Of a DNA stretch of 64,000 nt, positions 8,561 through 17,567 are shown piece by piece. The position numbers were made by a program, and so were the translations under genes. Numbering within the stretch: position 1 is the first letter of the stretch; the number at the start of each line of letters is the position of its first letter. A model generated the notes under the pieces. The model was not told where the DNA came from and ran no database searches. It was given only the letters and a program-made list of their open reading frames with translations. Location: positions 2,196,001 through 2,260,000 of the forward strand of contig NZ_CP100126.1 in NCBI RefSeq assembly GCF_024168045.1. Reading direction: 5' to 3'. Origin of the DNA: Dorea longicatena. Its GTDB lineage: Bacteria; Bacillota; Clostridia; Lachnospirales; Lachnospiraceae.

Positions 8561-9502
8561 CTAACAGACTGGAAGATTTATCTCGATCATCAGACCTTTT
8601 TCCGAATATCTGTTTTTTGCAATCATAAATCCGCCATGAAGGCTTATAATTTTTCTTGCCAAATAAAGCCCGATTCCATAGCCTTTCTGTGTCGTCACGT
8701 TCTTGCCTCTGTAGAATCTTTGGAAGACCTTATGCTCTTCTCCTTTTTCAATTCCAGGTCCGTTGTCTTTTACAAGAATTTTTGCACACATTTCATTCTT
8801 CTGGACTATCATTTCTATGGTTCCGCCAATCTGACTGTATTTCACGGCATTATCCAGAATATTATCGATTGCTTCTCCGAGCCAGTTGGCATCATGCGGA
8901 CAGTTGACTTCCTGCGGCAGCTCTATCCTAAATGCAATCTGTTTTTCTTCTGCCCTCTTTTGAATTCTTCCAAGACAGTTTCTCACGGTCTTTAACAGAT
9001 CTGTCTCTTCTTTCCGTATCTGAATCATGTTCTGCTCAAGTCTGGACATCTTCACGAATCCTTCTGTCAGGAATTCCAGTTGTTGTTCTCCGGATCTCAT
9101 CGCATTTAGATAGTTATCCACATTTTCATCCGTCTTTGTCCCGGTTTTACTCCATTCTTCCTCTAATAATTCCTGATATGTCCTGATATTGGCAAGGGGT
9201 GTCCGCATCTGGTGTGCAATCTCTGAAATCAGCTTCTGGATCTCATCTTTACTCTTCTCCGCAGCTTCTGTCCGTCCATTTAACATTTCCTGGATCCTTA
9301 CCAGTCTGGATTCCAGTCTTGCATATAATGTCTCTTCCCCTGCTTTTGTTTCCCGGATCTTTTCCTCTCGCAATATCTTTTCCATACATTCTGCTAATAA
9401 CTTAAGTTCTTTCTGTCTGCATTTTCCCTGATAAACATACATGGCAGTTCCACCCAGAATTACTCCTGCCGTTACTGCCACTACGATTATTATGATATTC
9501 AT
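8561..9502 (-). CDS. Sensor histidine kinase of the ABC resistance module
   Basis: 313 residues. A single N-terminal membrane helix (residues 2-24) is followed directly by a coiled coil, with no extracellular sensor domain. The phosphoacceptor box is SEIAHQMRTPLANI at about residue 95, followed by N-box DNILDNAVKYS, G1-box VKDNGPGIE and G2-box GYGIGLYLA. The near absence of an external domain implies that it senses through a partner, as BceS does through its ABC permease. It lies between the response regulator (36 bp gap) and the ATPase. Confidence 0.93.
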   Translation of the reverse strand: MNIIIIVVAVTAGVILGGTAMYVYQGKCRQKELKLLAECMEKILREEKIRETKAGEETLYARLESRLVRIQEMLNGRTEAAEKSKDEIQKLISEIAHQMRTPLANIRTYQELLEEEWSKTGTKTDENVDNYLNAMRSGEQQLEFLTEGFVKMSRLEQNMIQIRKEETDLLKTVRNCLGRIQKRAEEKQIAFRIELPQEVNCPHDANWLGEAIDNILDNAVKYSQIGGTIEMIVQKNEMCAKILVKDNGPGIEKGEEHKVFQRFYRGKNVTTQKGYGIGLYLARKIISLHGGFMIAKNRYSEKGLMIEINLPVC

Positions 9503-9538
9503 TCTTTTCTCTTCCTTTTTGTATCTGCCATTACTTTT

Positions 9539-10204
9539 TCAGACGCACTCCAGCTTGTATCCCAATCCAAATACATTTTTCAGATATATCGGTGATCCTG
9601 CATCTGTTTCTATCTTTTTCCGCAGCCGGTTGATCGTAACGCTGACGGTATTATCCACTACAAACTGGCCATCCAGTCCCCATACATATTCCAGGATATT
9701 TTCTTTCGTCAGTACATTTCCCTGATTGTACATCAGATATTCCAGTAACTGATATTCTCTGGCTGTAAGAATAATTTCCTGTTCGTTCTTGTATACTTGC
9801 TTCTTATCAGGAAATAATATTATTTCTCCGCATGCCAGTTGTTTTTCTCTGTTGTTCCGTCCGATCACTGCCTCTATGCGCTTTAGAAGCACTTTCATGG
9901 AAAATGGTTTTACCACATAATCGTCTGCTCCTGTGTCAAATGCTGTCAACATATCCGTTTCTTCATCTCTTGCTGTCAGGAAAATGGCCGGTATCTCTGC
10001 CTTTTCCCGGATCTTTTTGTAACATGCAAGTCCATTGCCGTCCGGAAGTCCAATGTCAATGAGAAGAAGGCTCTCACTGCCTGTAATTGTAGTAAGAGCC
10101 TCTTGTTTTGTATATGCGGATACGGTCTGATAGCCTGCGTTTTGCAGTGCTGTTTTGAGTGCCTGATGTAATAATGTGTCGTCTTCTATAATTCCGATCG
10201 TCAT
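9539..10204 (-). CDS. OmpR-family response regulator
   Basis: 221 residues. The receiver domain has acidic residues in GIIEDD, phosphoacceptor Asp in LLIDIGLPDG and Lys in VKPFSM. The C-terminal winged helix has LTAREYQLLEYLM and VSVTINRLRKKIE. It is the first gene of the two-component pair and starts 18 bp after the MATE gene, so MATE, regulator, kinase, ATPase and permease may be one transcript. It probably controls the downstream ABC genes. Confidence 0.94.
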   Translation of the reverse strand: MTIGIIEDDTLLHQALKTALQNAGYQTVSAYTKQEALTTITGSESLLLIDIGLPDGNGLACYKKIREKAEIPAIFLTARDEETDMLTAFDTGADDYVVKPFSMKVLLKRIEAVIGRNNREKQLACGEIILFPDKKQVYKNEQEIILTAREYQLLEYLMYNQGNVLTKENILEYVWGLDGQFVVDNTVSVTINRLRKKIETDAGSPIYLKNVFGLGYKLECV

Positions 10205-10222
10205 ATATTTTCTCTCCGATTA

Positions 10223-11569
10223 CTATGTTCTTTCCATATATTTTTCCGTGTGTTTATTCATCCATACAAACACCCCGACACAGATGACAATAGACACCAT
10301 CGATCCTGCCGGTGCCGCACACCCCATCGGAAATAATGTATCCGGAAAATGCGTTGCCGCATAATAAGACAGTGGAATTCTGGCACATACGATAGATATG
10401 GAATTGTGGATAAATGATACGATAGACAAGCCATATGCATAAAAATATCCACTTAAACAGAAATGCACTCCTGCAAATACGCAGTCCCATGCATAACTTC
10501 TTAAATACTGTCCTCCAAGTATCTGTACTGCACCGTCATTCGTAAATAATCCGACAAATGGAACAGATAGAAACTGCACGATCGTTGCCGCAGCTAATCC
10601 GTATCCTACTGTCATGTACAATACATACCGCAATGTCAGACGTGCACGGTCATGCTTACCGGCACCGATATTCTGCGAAGCAAGTGCCGATATCGTTGAC
10701 AGCATCGAAGATGGTACCAGGAACAGTATTCCGATGATCTTTTCCACAATTCCTACAGCCGCCGCATCATTTAATCCACGCTGATTGGCAAATATCGTGA
10801 TTGCGATAAAGGATATCTGTATAAATCCATCCTGTAATGCAACCGGCACACCAACTTTTAATATGTTTTTCATCGTGTGCCTCTTCGGCCGCAGATCAGA
10901 CCTTCTTAATTTGATCCCTGTGCCTTTTTTAATGATCACTGTCAATGACACGATAACACTGACTGCCTGTGCGATGGTCGTTCCAAGTGCGGCTCCGGCC
11001 GCATCCAGTCCCATCACTCCGATAAACAGATAGTCCAGTCCGATATTCGCCGCACATGCTACCGCAATAAAGTACATCGGACTTTTCGAATCCCCGATTC
11101 CTCTGAAAATTGCACTGATAATATTATAGGCCGTAATAAAAGGAATTCCTATAAAGCAGATGGTCAGATAACGGATCGTCCCCTCTACGGCTTCAACCGG
11201 AGTAGACATTACACTGACGATCGGTCTGACTGCTGCCAGTAATATGATCATAAGTATGATCGCAATTCCCATGAACATCGTCGCAGTATTCCCTATCGTC
11301 TCCGATGCTTTCTTGTAGTCTTTCGCACCAATACATCGTCCGATCATAACCGTCGCTCCCATTGCAAGCCCCACGATCATAACTGTCAGCATATGCATGA
11401 TCTGACTTCCGATCGATACCGCCGTCGTACTGCTGACACCGCCAAACTGTCCGACTATAAATAAATCTGCCATACCATATAATGTCTGCAAAAAGTACGA
11501 TAACAGATATGGCAGTGAAAAATAAATGACTGTTTTAAATACACTTCCTGTTGTTAAATCTCTTTCCAT
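10223..11569 (-). CDS. MATE-family efflux transporter
   Basis: 448 residues with twelve hydrophobic segments in two similar halves. Family signatures are visible: LLSYFLQTLYGMADLFIVGQFGG near the N-terminus, the GLAMGATVMIGRCIGAKD segment, and the matching ASQNIGAGKHDRAR in the second half. MATE proteins export drugs or metabolites with Na+ or H+. It starts at ATG 11569 with a weak ribosome site. Its 3' end is 18 bp from the response regulator, which places a drug exporter next to the peptide-resistance module. Confidence 0.93.
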   Translation of the reverse strand: MERDLTTGSVFKTVIYFSLPYLLSYFLQTLYGMADLFIVGQFGGVSSTTAVSIGSQIMHMLTVMIVGLAMGATVMIGRCIGAKDYKKASETIGNTATMFMGIAIILMIILLAAVRPIVSVMSTPVEAVEGTIRYLTICFIGIPFITAYNIISAIFRGIGDSKSPMYFIAVACAANIGLDYLFIGVMGLDAAGAALGTTIAQAVSVIVSLTVIIKKGTGIKLRRSDLRPKRHTMKNILKVGVPVALQDGFIQISFIAITIFANQRGLNDAAAVGIVEKIIGILFLVPSSMLSTISALASQNIGAGKHDRARLTLRYVLYMTVGYGLAAATIVQFLSVPFVGLFTNDGAVQILGGQYLRSYAWDCVFAGVHFCLSGYFYAYGLSIVSFIHNSISIVCARIPLSYYAATHFPDTLFPMGCAAPAGSMVSIVICVGVFVWMNKHTEKYMERT

Positions 11570-11726
11570 ATTGTAATGTCCTTATCTTTAGAAATACTCA
11601 TTTCTTAATTCTATTCCCAATTACAAAATTAGTCAACGATTCAAATTCACTGAATTTTTCTTTTATCTTTCTTTACACGATATGTTAAAATACATTTATA
11701 CAAATGTTTTATCTAAGGAGGTTTCC

Positions 11727-12644
11727 ATGAAAACAATCACACTTCACAATACAAATTTATCTGTTCCGGAAATTGGTATGGGATGTATGCGTATTAATAG
11801 TCTGGAAACGGCAGATGCCGTAAAAGAATGGATAGACACTGCGCTTGCACATGACATCAATTTCTTCGATCATGCAGATATCTATGCAAAAGGACAATGC
11901 GAAGAGCTTTTTGGCAAAGCTCTGACTCCTTCCCTGCGTGACCAGATCATTCTGCAGTCCAAATGCGCGATCCGCCCCGGTATTGCTTTTGATTTTTCCA
12001 AAGAACATATCCTGCAGTCCGTAGATGATATCTTGAACCGCCTGCGCACAGATTATCTTGACATCTTATTGCTACACCGCCCGGATACATTAATGGAACC
12101 GGAAGAAGTAGCCGATGCATTCCATACTTTAAAAGCCGCCGGCAAAGTACGTCACTTCGGTGTCAGCAATCAGACTCCGATGCAGATAGAATTATTGAAT
12201 AAATATCTGGATGAACCACTTCTCATCAACCAGATGCAGTTCAGTATCGCACACTGTCCAATGATCAATTCCGGAATCAATGCAAATATGTACAATGATT
12301 CTGCGATCAACCGTGACGGCGGCATTCTCGAATACTGCCGCTTAAAAGATATCACCATTCAGGCATGGTCCCCATTCCAGTACGGTATGTTCGAAGGCGT
12401 CTTTCTTGGAAATGAAAAATTCCCGGAACTCAATAAGGTCATCAATGAACTGGCTGAAAAATATAATGTAACCGACAGTGCCATCGCTGTTGCCTGGATC
12501 TTACGCCACCCTGCCGGAATCCAGACGATCATCGGCACAACTAATAAGGAGCGGATTGCTCAGATCAGTAAGGCATCTAATGTGCACCTGACCCGTGAAG
12601 AGTGGTATCGGTTGTATATGGCTGCCGGAAATCGGCTGCCGTAA
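11727..12644 (+). CDS. Aldo/keto reductase
   Basis: 305 residues from ATG 11727, preceded by a strong AAGGAGG; the frame extends upstream but without a ribosome site. Catalytic residues are readable: Asp and Tyr in FFDHADIYAKGQCEELFG, Lys in IILQSKCAIRP and His in DILLLHRPD. The NADPH-binding end is IIGTTNKERIAQI. The enzyme reduces aldehydes or ketones in the cytoplasm; its natural substrate is not evident. It stands alone, divergent from the MATE gene. Confidence 0.93.
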   Translation: MKTITLHNTNLSVPEIGMGCMRINSLETADAVKEWIDTALAHDINFFDHADIYAKGQCEELFGKALTPSLRDQIILQSKCAIRPGIAFDFSKEHILQSVDDILNRLRTDYLDILLLHRPDTLMEPEEVADAFHTLKAAGKVRHFGVSNQTPMQIELLNKYLDEPLLINQMQFSIAHCPMINSGINANMYNDSAINRDGGILEYCRLKDITIQAWSPFQYGMFEGVFLGNEKFPELNKVINELAEKYNVTDSAIAVAWILRHPAGIQTIIGTTNKERIAQISKASNVHLTREEWYRLYMAAGNRLP

Positions 12645-12676
12645 GCTTACTATCTTCAAAGCTGTACACGATTACA

Positions 12677-12707
12677 AAGAGAGCTGATCAGCTACGATCA
12701 GCTCCCT
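12677..12707. terminator. Hairpin between convergent genes, possible weak terminator
   Basis: GAGCTGATC pairs with GATCAGCTC around an AGCTAC loop. No long T tract follows on either strand, so its terminator role is uncertain. Confidence 0.35.
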
Positions 12708-12711
12708 TCTG

Positions 12712-13059
12712 CTAATAATTAATAATTTCTTTCACTTCATCCTCTTTCATTTTCAACAGTTTTGAAATCTCAGCAACTGTAAATTTTTCTTCATATAGTT
12801 TTTTTGTAAGATTTTTTCTTTCTTCCAATTTACCTTCTAATTTTCCTTCTAATTTCCCCTCTTCTCTTCCCTCATCATATGCTTCGCCTCTCTGTACTTC
12901 AATATCTGTCTCATAATCATACTCAGCCGTCAACATATTTACAACCTCGCTTCCTTTTCTTTTCAGATAGTCTGCACGAAAAAAATCCCGGATGTTTACT
13001 CTTAGTATAAGAAAAATATATTTTTTCTGCAACATCAATCGTGCAAATATGCTTTTCAT
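12712..13059 (-). pseudogene. C-terminal remnant of a PD-(D/E)XK transposase/Rpn-type protein
   Basis: The last 75 or so residues (VNMLTAEYDYETDIEVQRGEA, then repeated EGKLEGKLE, then FTVAEISKLLKMKEDEVKEI) are the familiar tail of the Rpn/PD-(D/E)XK nuclease-transposase family. The nuclease domain of about 200 residues is missing. The first 30 residues read as out-of-frame hydrophobic sequence, so the annotated start is not a real gene start. It lies next to the palindromic element at 13236, in a 780-bp stretch that otherwise has no intact gene. Confidence 0.7.
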
Positions 13060-13235
13060 TTTTCCTTTGTTTCAAAATTTTCTGTGAATTATCTTCTGAT
13101 TTCCCTCACGAATAGCTAACGCTATTTTGAAATATACAAGACCCGATTCTTATATATTTTGAATTTATCCGACAGACAGAATAGCTGTCGATGAATGTAT
13201 ATTAACATAAGCTTTCTTAAACTGCAATTACTGTT

Positions 13236-13850
13236 TTGGGATTTAATTTATTAACTGGAAAACGGCCTCTCAGTCCTTGAAAGAAACAATAGATAAGGCT
13301 TCTTGTTCAGGTTCCATACCATAAGAAACACTAAGAGAGTCAGAATCACCTAAAAGCAAAGGAACTACGCTCAAACTCGGCGTTCGCCTCAAACACGTTC
13401 GCTTCGTTCCTTTAACGGTGCTTCTGACTCTCTAATTGTTTCTAACGGCATTCCACATTCACAATAATCCTTATCTATTGTTTCCTTCAAGTCGTGACTG
13501 GCAGCGAATGTTAATAAATAAAATACCCGGAAGTGTAACCCGGTGGAAGCCACTACGGTTACGCATTTGCCATTTAATTCTTAAGGCATTTGATACACAC
13601 GGAATAAAACTTGGAAAGGCGTTCCAGTGAATGTGAAAGAGGCGTTGGTAATTCTTAAGGGGCAAAATTCTGCGTTAGGTTTTCAAAATTTGACTGTTTG
13701 AGGCGTATGCCGAGTTTCAAATTTTGAAAGCCTGCTTTTAGCAGAATTTTGCCCCTTTAGAATTGACCCGCCAATGGAACCTGAGCAGGAACGCCTTTCC
13801 AAGCTTTATTCCGGTTCGGGTATCCACAGCCTTCCTGAATTAAATCCCAA
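13236..13850 (+). mobile_element. 615-bp palindromic repeat element with terminal inverted repeats (full copy)
   Basis: The element begins TTGGGATTTAATT and ends with its exact 13-bp complement AATTAAATCCCAA. Inside are two long imperfect hairpins. In the first, 13271-13298 pairs with 13469-13500, with inner stems 13334-13349/13418-13433 and 13358-13365/13406-13413. In the second, 13601-13625 pairs with 13788-13812, with inner stem 13647-13673/13741-13768. Both tips carry a related motif (GTTTGAGGCG, short spacer, GCCGAGTTT) in opposite orientation, so the hairpins may be old duplicates. No protein is encoded. Three more complete or broken copies lie at 37826, 40031 and 53180. No clear target duplication is visible. 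The 13060-13235 stretch before it holds nothing recognisable. Confidence 0.85.
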
Positions 13851-14796
13851 GCAATCCTATCGTCCGCAATATCAATATCGTCACAAACAACGTAAAGATC
13901 GAAAGCACCGATGAAAACACCACCAGCTGTCCGGCAAGCTGTCCATCTGCTCCCGCCTGTTGTGCCATGATATAACTGGATACCGCAACCGGAGTCTGAT
14001 ATGCCAGCAGGCCTGACAACAGATCCGCATCCCTGTATCCCATCATAACGATCATCGGAATCATAATAAGTGGTAAAATCACAAGCTTGATCGTCAGTAC
14101 CACCGATGCAACTTTTAAATTTCCTCTCACTTTTGAGAAGTCCAGATCTCCTCCCAGGATCATGAATGCAATCGGCGTTGAAAGCTTTGCCAGATCCTGA
14201 ACCGTTGTATCCACTGCCGTCGGAAGTCTGATTCCCAACAGCGAAAATATAATTCCCAACACCGAAGATATGATCAGCGGATTCTTCACAATATCAAGAA
14301 TAATCTTCTTCCAGTCTGTCTCCCTCTTTTCTCCGAAAATCGAGAGTGCAACTACTGCCAGAAAATTATACATCGGTACAAGGATCGCACTTAAAATCGC
14401 CGCCGTTGTTGTGCTTTTTGCTCCATACATATTCTGCACAACCGCAACTCCAAAGATTACGTAATTGCTGCGAAAGATTCCCTGAATCACGACTCCCTGC
14501 TGATTTTCCTGCTTCACAACCTTTGGAACGATCAGACAGAGCAGTACGAACAGGATTAGAAGTCCGCCTGCCGCCCAGATACACAGCTTAACCCTGCTGT
14601 GAATTTCTGCCCCGATGTCACTCTGATAGACATTATAGAATAACATACACGGCAAAAATATCTTAAAAACAATCGCATTGGCCTGTTTTGTAAGCTTACG
14701 GTCTGCCAGAGAGGTATAATTGACTAACAGATATCCTAACACCATAAGAAAAAATACAGGTGCGATTACATTAAATGATACAATAATATTTTTCAA
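13840..14796 (-). CDS. AEC-family (auxin efflux carrier-like) transporter
   Basis: 318 residues with ten hydrophobic helices in two five-helix halves, as in AEC transporters that move organic acids or amino acids. The start is TTG at 14796, preceded by GAGGG; no upstream ATG fits. The second half contains STPIAFMILGGDLDF, the conserved region near the broken helix. The last codons (CTT GGG ATT TAA) lie in the right terminal repeat of the 615-bp element, so an insertion has supplied the stop codon. It starts 29 bp after the MalY-type gene, suggesting a two-gene operon for a sulfur or amino-acid compound. Confidence 0.9.
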   Translation of the reverse strand: MKNIIVSFNVIAPVFFLMVLGYLLVNYTSLADRKLTKQANAIVFKIFLPCMLFYNVYQSDIGAEIHSRVKLCIWAAGGLLILFVLLCLIVPKVVKQENQQGVVIQGIFRSNYVIFGVAVVQNMYGAKSTTTAAILSAILVPMYNFLAVVALSIFGEKRETDWKKIILDIVKNPLIISSVLGIIFSLLGIRLPTAVDTTVQDLAKLSTPIAFMILGGDLDFSKVRGNLKVASVVLTIKLVILPLIMIPMIVMMGYRDADLLSGLLAYQTPVAVSSYIMAQQAGADGQLAGQLVVFSSVLSIFTLFVTILILRTIGLLGI

Positions 14797-14825
14797 TTTC
14801 CCTCACTTCTTTCATTCCCGGCTCT

Positions 14826-16037
14826 TTACACATGAAATACATACTCATCCAGACGTTCAAATGCTTCTTTCACTCTGCTAAGCGGCAGTGCTAGATTCAT
14901 ACGGATTCCGTATTCCTGATGGAACGGTCTTCCATCCTGCCATGCAACACCGACATCCCAGCCGGCTTTCAACAATTCATCCAATGACTTGTAATTCTCT
15001 TCACACCAGTCCTCACAGTCCAGGAACAACATGTAAGTTCCCTGCGGCTTGCTGACATTGATTCCTCTGTAATAGTCACGAATATGATTGACCGCATACT
15101 CTACATTTTCCGACAACACCTGACAAAGTTCATTCACCCAGGTATATCCTTCTGCCTCGTAGGCTCCGATCAGCGCATGCATGGACAGTACATTCATCGT
15201 ATTATAATGTGACTTTCTGGATTTTGCCTCCAGACGGTCACGTAACATTCGGTTAAAGACAATGTGATAGCTTCCTACCAACCCCGCCAGATTAAAAGTC
15301 TTGCTCGGTGCATAGAATGCAATCGTACGGTTTCTGGCATCTGGACTGATCGACTGTGTCGGAATGTGCCGGCTTCCTTTTAAGATCAGGTCTGACCAGA
15401 TCTCATCTGCGATCACAACACATTCGTTATTCTTATATACTTCCATTGCCTCTTCTATCTCCCAGCGCTCCCAGACACGTCCGGTCGGATTATGCGGACT
15501 GCAGAAAACCGCCACATGGATGTTGTTGGCTTTTAATTTTGCATCCATATCTTCATAGTCCATGCGCCAGATTCCCTTTTCGTCCTTTTTCAGAGGGCTA
15601 TGTACGATCTTATATCCGTTCTCCGTGATGCATTTCGTAAATCCGATATAGGTCGGACTATGGAGAAGTACCGCATCTCCCGGTGCCGCAAATGCTGTCA
15701 GTGCCGAGATCACCCCGCCTAATACTCCATTTTCATATCCGATATACTCCGGCATCAGACCTTCTACATTATTACGGATCTTGTGCCAGCGGATGATCGA
15801 ATCATAATACTCTTCCACCGGGCTGAAGTATCCATATGCCGGGTGTGCCGCTCTGTCCATAATTGCTTTCGGGATTGTCGGAACAGTCTCAAAATTCATA
15901 TCAGCTACCCACATCGGGATTACATCGAATCCGTCTTTTGGCGGCTCAGGCGCAAATCCCGGATTCTTTCCCAAGCCATCCACCGCAATCGCATCTTTGC
16001 CATGTCTGTCTATTATTTTTGTAAAGTCATATCTCAT
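14826..16037 (-). CDS. MalY/PatB-type PLP-dependent C-S lyase (aminotransferase fold)
   Basis: 403 residues from ATG 16037, which follows AAGGAG; the frame extends farther but without a ribosome site. The PLP lysine is in YAPSKTFNLAGLVGSY. Other fold I residues are readable: CSPHNPTGRVW (Asn contacting the cofactor) and VVIADEIWSDL (Asp). The opening DVIPMWVADMNFETVPTI is typical of MalY/PatB, which cleave cystathionine or cysteine conjugates in the cytoplasm. Pairing with the AEC transporter suggests uptake or export of the substrate. A second member of the family is at 56665. Confidence 0.92.
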   Translation of the reverse strand: MRYDFTKIIDRHGKDAIAVDGLGKNPGFAPEPPKDGFDVIPMWVADMNFETVPTIPKAIMDRAAHPAYGYFSPVEEYYDSIIRWHKIRNNVEGLMPEYIGYENGVLGGVISALTAFAAPGDAVLLHSPTYIGFTKCITENGYKIVHSPLKKDEKGIWRMDYEDMDAKLKANNIHVAVFCSPHNPTGRVWERWEIEEAMEVYKNNECVVIADEIWSDLILKGSRHIPTQSISPDARNRTIAFYAPSKTFNLAGLVGSYHIVFNRMLRDRLEAKSRKSHYNTMNVLSMHALIGAYEAEGYTWVNELCQVLSENVEYAVNHIRDYYRGINVSKPQGTYMLFLDCEDWCEENYKSLDELLKAGWDVGVAWQDGRPFHQEYGIRMNLALPLSRVKEAFERLDEYVFHV

Positions 16038-16119
16038 ATTCTGTTCTCCTTTCTCATAAAATCCAAGAGTTTTCCACATCATGCTTCTGTTCTTTCAGAA
16101 CTTTTCCACATTGAGCATC

Positions 16120-17022
16120 TTATTTTTTTGAAAATGTCCACATTGCCTTGATCTGATCTTTGATATTGGCAAATATCCATGCTGTATTCGTATTCTTAAT
16201 GCTGAACGGATCATTTAGCGTTACAGTACCATTCTCATAGCCGGTCAGAACAATAAAGTGACCGATCTGCGTAAAGTCTCCCGGTCCCATACTGCATATG
16301 ACCGGATGTCCCTGTGCCAGTTCTGCGCTTACCTGTTCTTCTGAAAGCATGCCACCTACGCTGTTCAGATTCCAGTTCGCACCTGCCTCATCCATGAACC
16401 TCCAGTAGGTATTATTTTCCTCATCCACATAACCGTGTTCGGTTCCATATGCTGCTACCTTCGCCGGAGTAATGGATGCATCCTGATTCAGTCCTGCTGC
16501 CACCATTGCCATACAGGTCGGTCCGCATCCACTGGTCGCTACGATCCCCGTTCCATACGGTGCATATCCCCAGCGTTCATCCCATTGTAAAAGTTCCGGA
16601 ATTTTTCCATTTGAAAGATCTGCTTCTATCGTATCTGCATAAGGCTTGTCCTTTTTCTTCTCATAATCTGCTACAAAATCTACCGTCTCTGCATTCTTGT
16701 CCAACAGTTCGATCACACTCTGTGGTACTCCCAGCTCCTCTGCCTGGCTGCGGACACGCTCTAACTTCTGTTCGGCTGTTTCCGTTGTTTTAGCTTTTTT
16801 TTCTTTCTGTTTTTTTGCCTTCTCGGCTTTTAATAATTCTTCCTGTTTCTTCTCTTCTGCACGCTCCTGATGAAGATAATAGCCAGTAAAAGCAGCAGTT
16901 ATCACTGCTGCTATCACACCTGCTATTGCTATATATATGAAAATCCGATTTCTTTTTGCACCATTTGAAAGAGAAGTCTTGTTTTCTATTTGCTGTTCTT
17001 CTGTATGATTCATCACTTTCAT
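16120..17022 (-). CDS. Membrane-anchored C39-like cysteine peptidase domain protein
   Basis: 300 residues. One membrane helix (about residues 26-48) follows a short cytoplasmic start, then a Lys/Glu-rich coiled linker to residue 90, then a papain-like C39_2 domain. The catalytic Cys is in ATSGCGPTCMAMVAAG, the His in QIGHFIVLTGYENG and the Asp/Asn partner in TLNDPFS. The domain faces outside the cell. In Firmicutes such proteins may trim wall proteins or peptides; no substrate is known. Two in-frame ATGs (17022 and 17013) are possible. A good promoter lies about 85 bp upstream. Confidence 0.88.
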   Translation of the reverse strand: MKVMNHTEEQQIENKTSLSNGAKRNRIFIYIAIAGVIAAVITAAFTGYYLHQERAEEKKQEELLKAEKAKKQKEKKAKTTETAEQKLERVRSQAEELGVPQSVIELLDKNAETVDFVADYEKKKDKPYADTIEADLSNGKIPELLQWDERWGYAPYGTGIVATSGCGPTCMAMVAAGLNQDASITPAKVAAYGTEHGYVDEENNTYWRFMDEAGANWNLNSVGGMLSEEQVSAELAQGHPVICSMGPGDFTQIGHFIVLTGYENGTVTLNDPFSIKNTNTAWIFANIKDQIKAMWTFSKK

Positions 17023-17104
17023 CTGTCAATTCAGTCCTCTTTTTTGAAAATCTTCAAAATTTTCTGCATCATCTGTTCGAAAGAATTTTTCGACATCGCT
17101 CTTA

Positions 17105-17133
17105 ATTATACAACAGCATGTCTGCAGATACAA
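17105..17133 (-). promoter_or_regulatory. Sigma-A promoter for the C39-like peptidase gene
   Basis: On the minus strand TTGTAT and TATAAT are spaced by 17 bp, 83 bp before the ATG at 17022. Confidence 0.6.
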
Positions 17134-17217
17134 CTTAACTTTTTCTAAAAATTCTTCTAAAAATTCTTTTGCTGAATAGATACCGATCCCTTTTATTTAT
17201 CTTTTTTCAATTTCTGC

Positions 17218-17246
17218 TTGCATTTTATCTTCAATCATGATATGAT
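17218..17246 (+). promoter_or_regulatory. Promoter of the tRNA-Pro/tRNA-Gly unit
   Basis: TTGCAT and TATGAT are separated by 17 bp and end 30 bp before the first tRNA base, the expected position for a tRNA operon promoter. Confidence 0.6.
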
Positions 17247-17276
17247 ACATCTTGTCTTAAGGACACAACACAATAT

Positions 17277-17351
17277 CGGGGTGTGGCTCAGCTTGGCTAG
17301 AGCGCCTGGTTTGGGACCAGGAGGTCGCAGGTTCGAATCCTGTCACCCCGA
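17277..17351 (+). tRNA. tRNA-Pro (anticodon TGG)
   Basis: 75 nt with acceptor stem CGGGGTG/CACCCCG, anticodon loop TTTGGGA between CCTGG and CCAGG, and T-arm CAGGTTCGAATCCTG. CCA is not encoded. It is followed 15 bp later by tRNA-Gly. Confidence 0.97.
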
Positions 17352-17366
17352 TTTATAATATATTTT

Positions 17367-17437
17367 GCGGGTGTAGTTCAATGGTAGAACACCAGCCTTC
17401 CAAGCTGGATACGTGGGTTCGATTCCCATCACCCGCT
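17367..17437 (+). tRNA. tRNA-Gly (anticodon TCC), second copy
   Basis: Same 71-nt sequence as the minus-strand gene at 2405-2475, including the T-rich bases directly downstream. The anticodon loop is CTTCCAA. Cotranscribed with tRNA-Pro. Confidence 0.97.
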
Positions 17438-17486
17438 TTTTTCATGCCTGATTTTAATTTCATTCTCATATAAAGGTGTAAATACA

Positions 17487-17536
17487 AAAACACTATATTC
17501 TATCCGAAAGAAGATGGAGTATAGTGTTTTCCTTTT
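17487..17536 (+). terminator. Terminator of the tRNA-Pro/tRNA-Gly unit
   Basis: AAAACACTATA and TATAGTGTTTT pair around a purine-rich loop, followed by CCTTTTT. The convergent LspA-like gene ends 32 bp later. Confidence 0.65.
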
Positions 17537-17567
17537 TCCAATATTCTATTTTCTGTTATATTTCCTG

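Noticed and set aside
12840..12900. Short tandem repeat encoding EGKLEGKLEGKLE
   Set aside because: It is the normal repetitive linker of PD-(D/E)XK transposase-type proteins, not an independent repeat or CRISPR.
13835..13850. Target-site duplication around the full 615-bp element
   Set aside because: Flanking bases (left GTT, right GCA) do not match, so no duplication could be supported.
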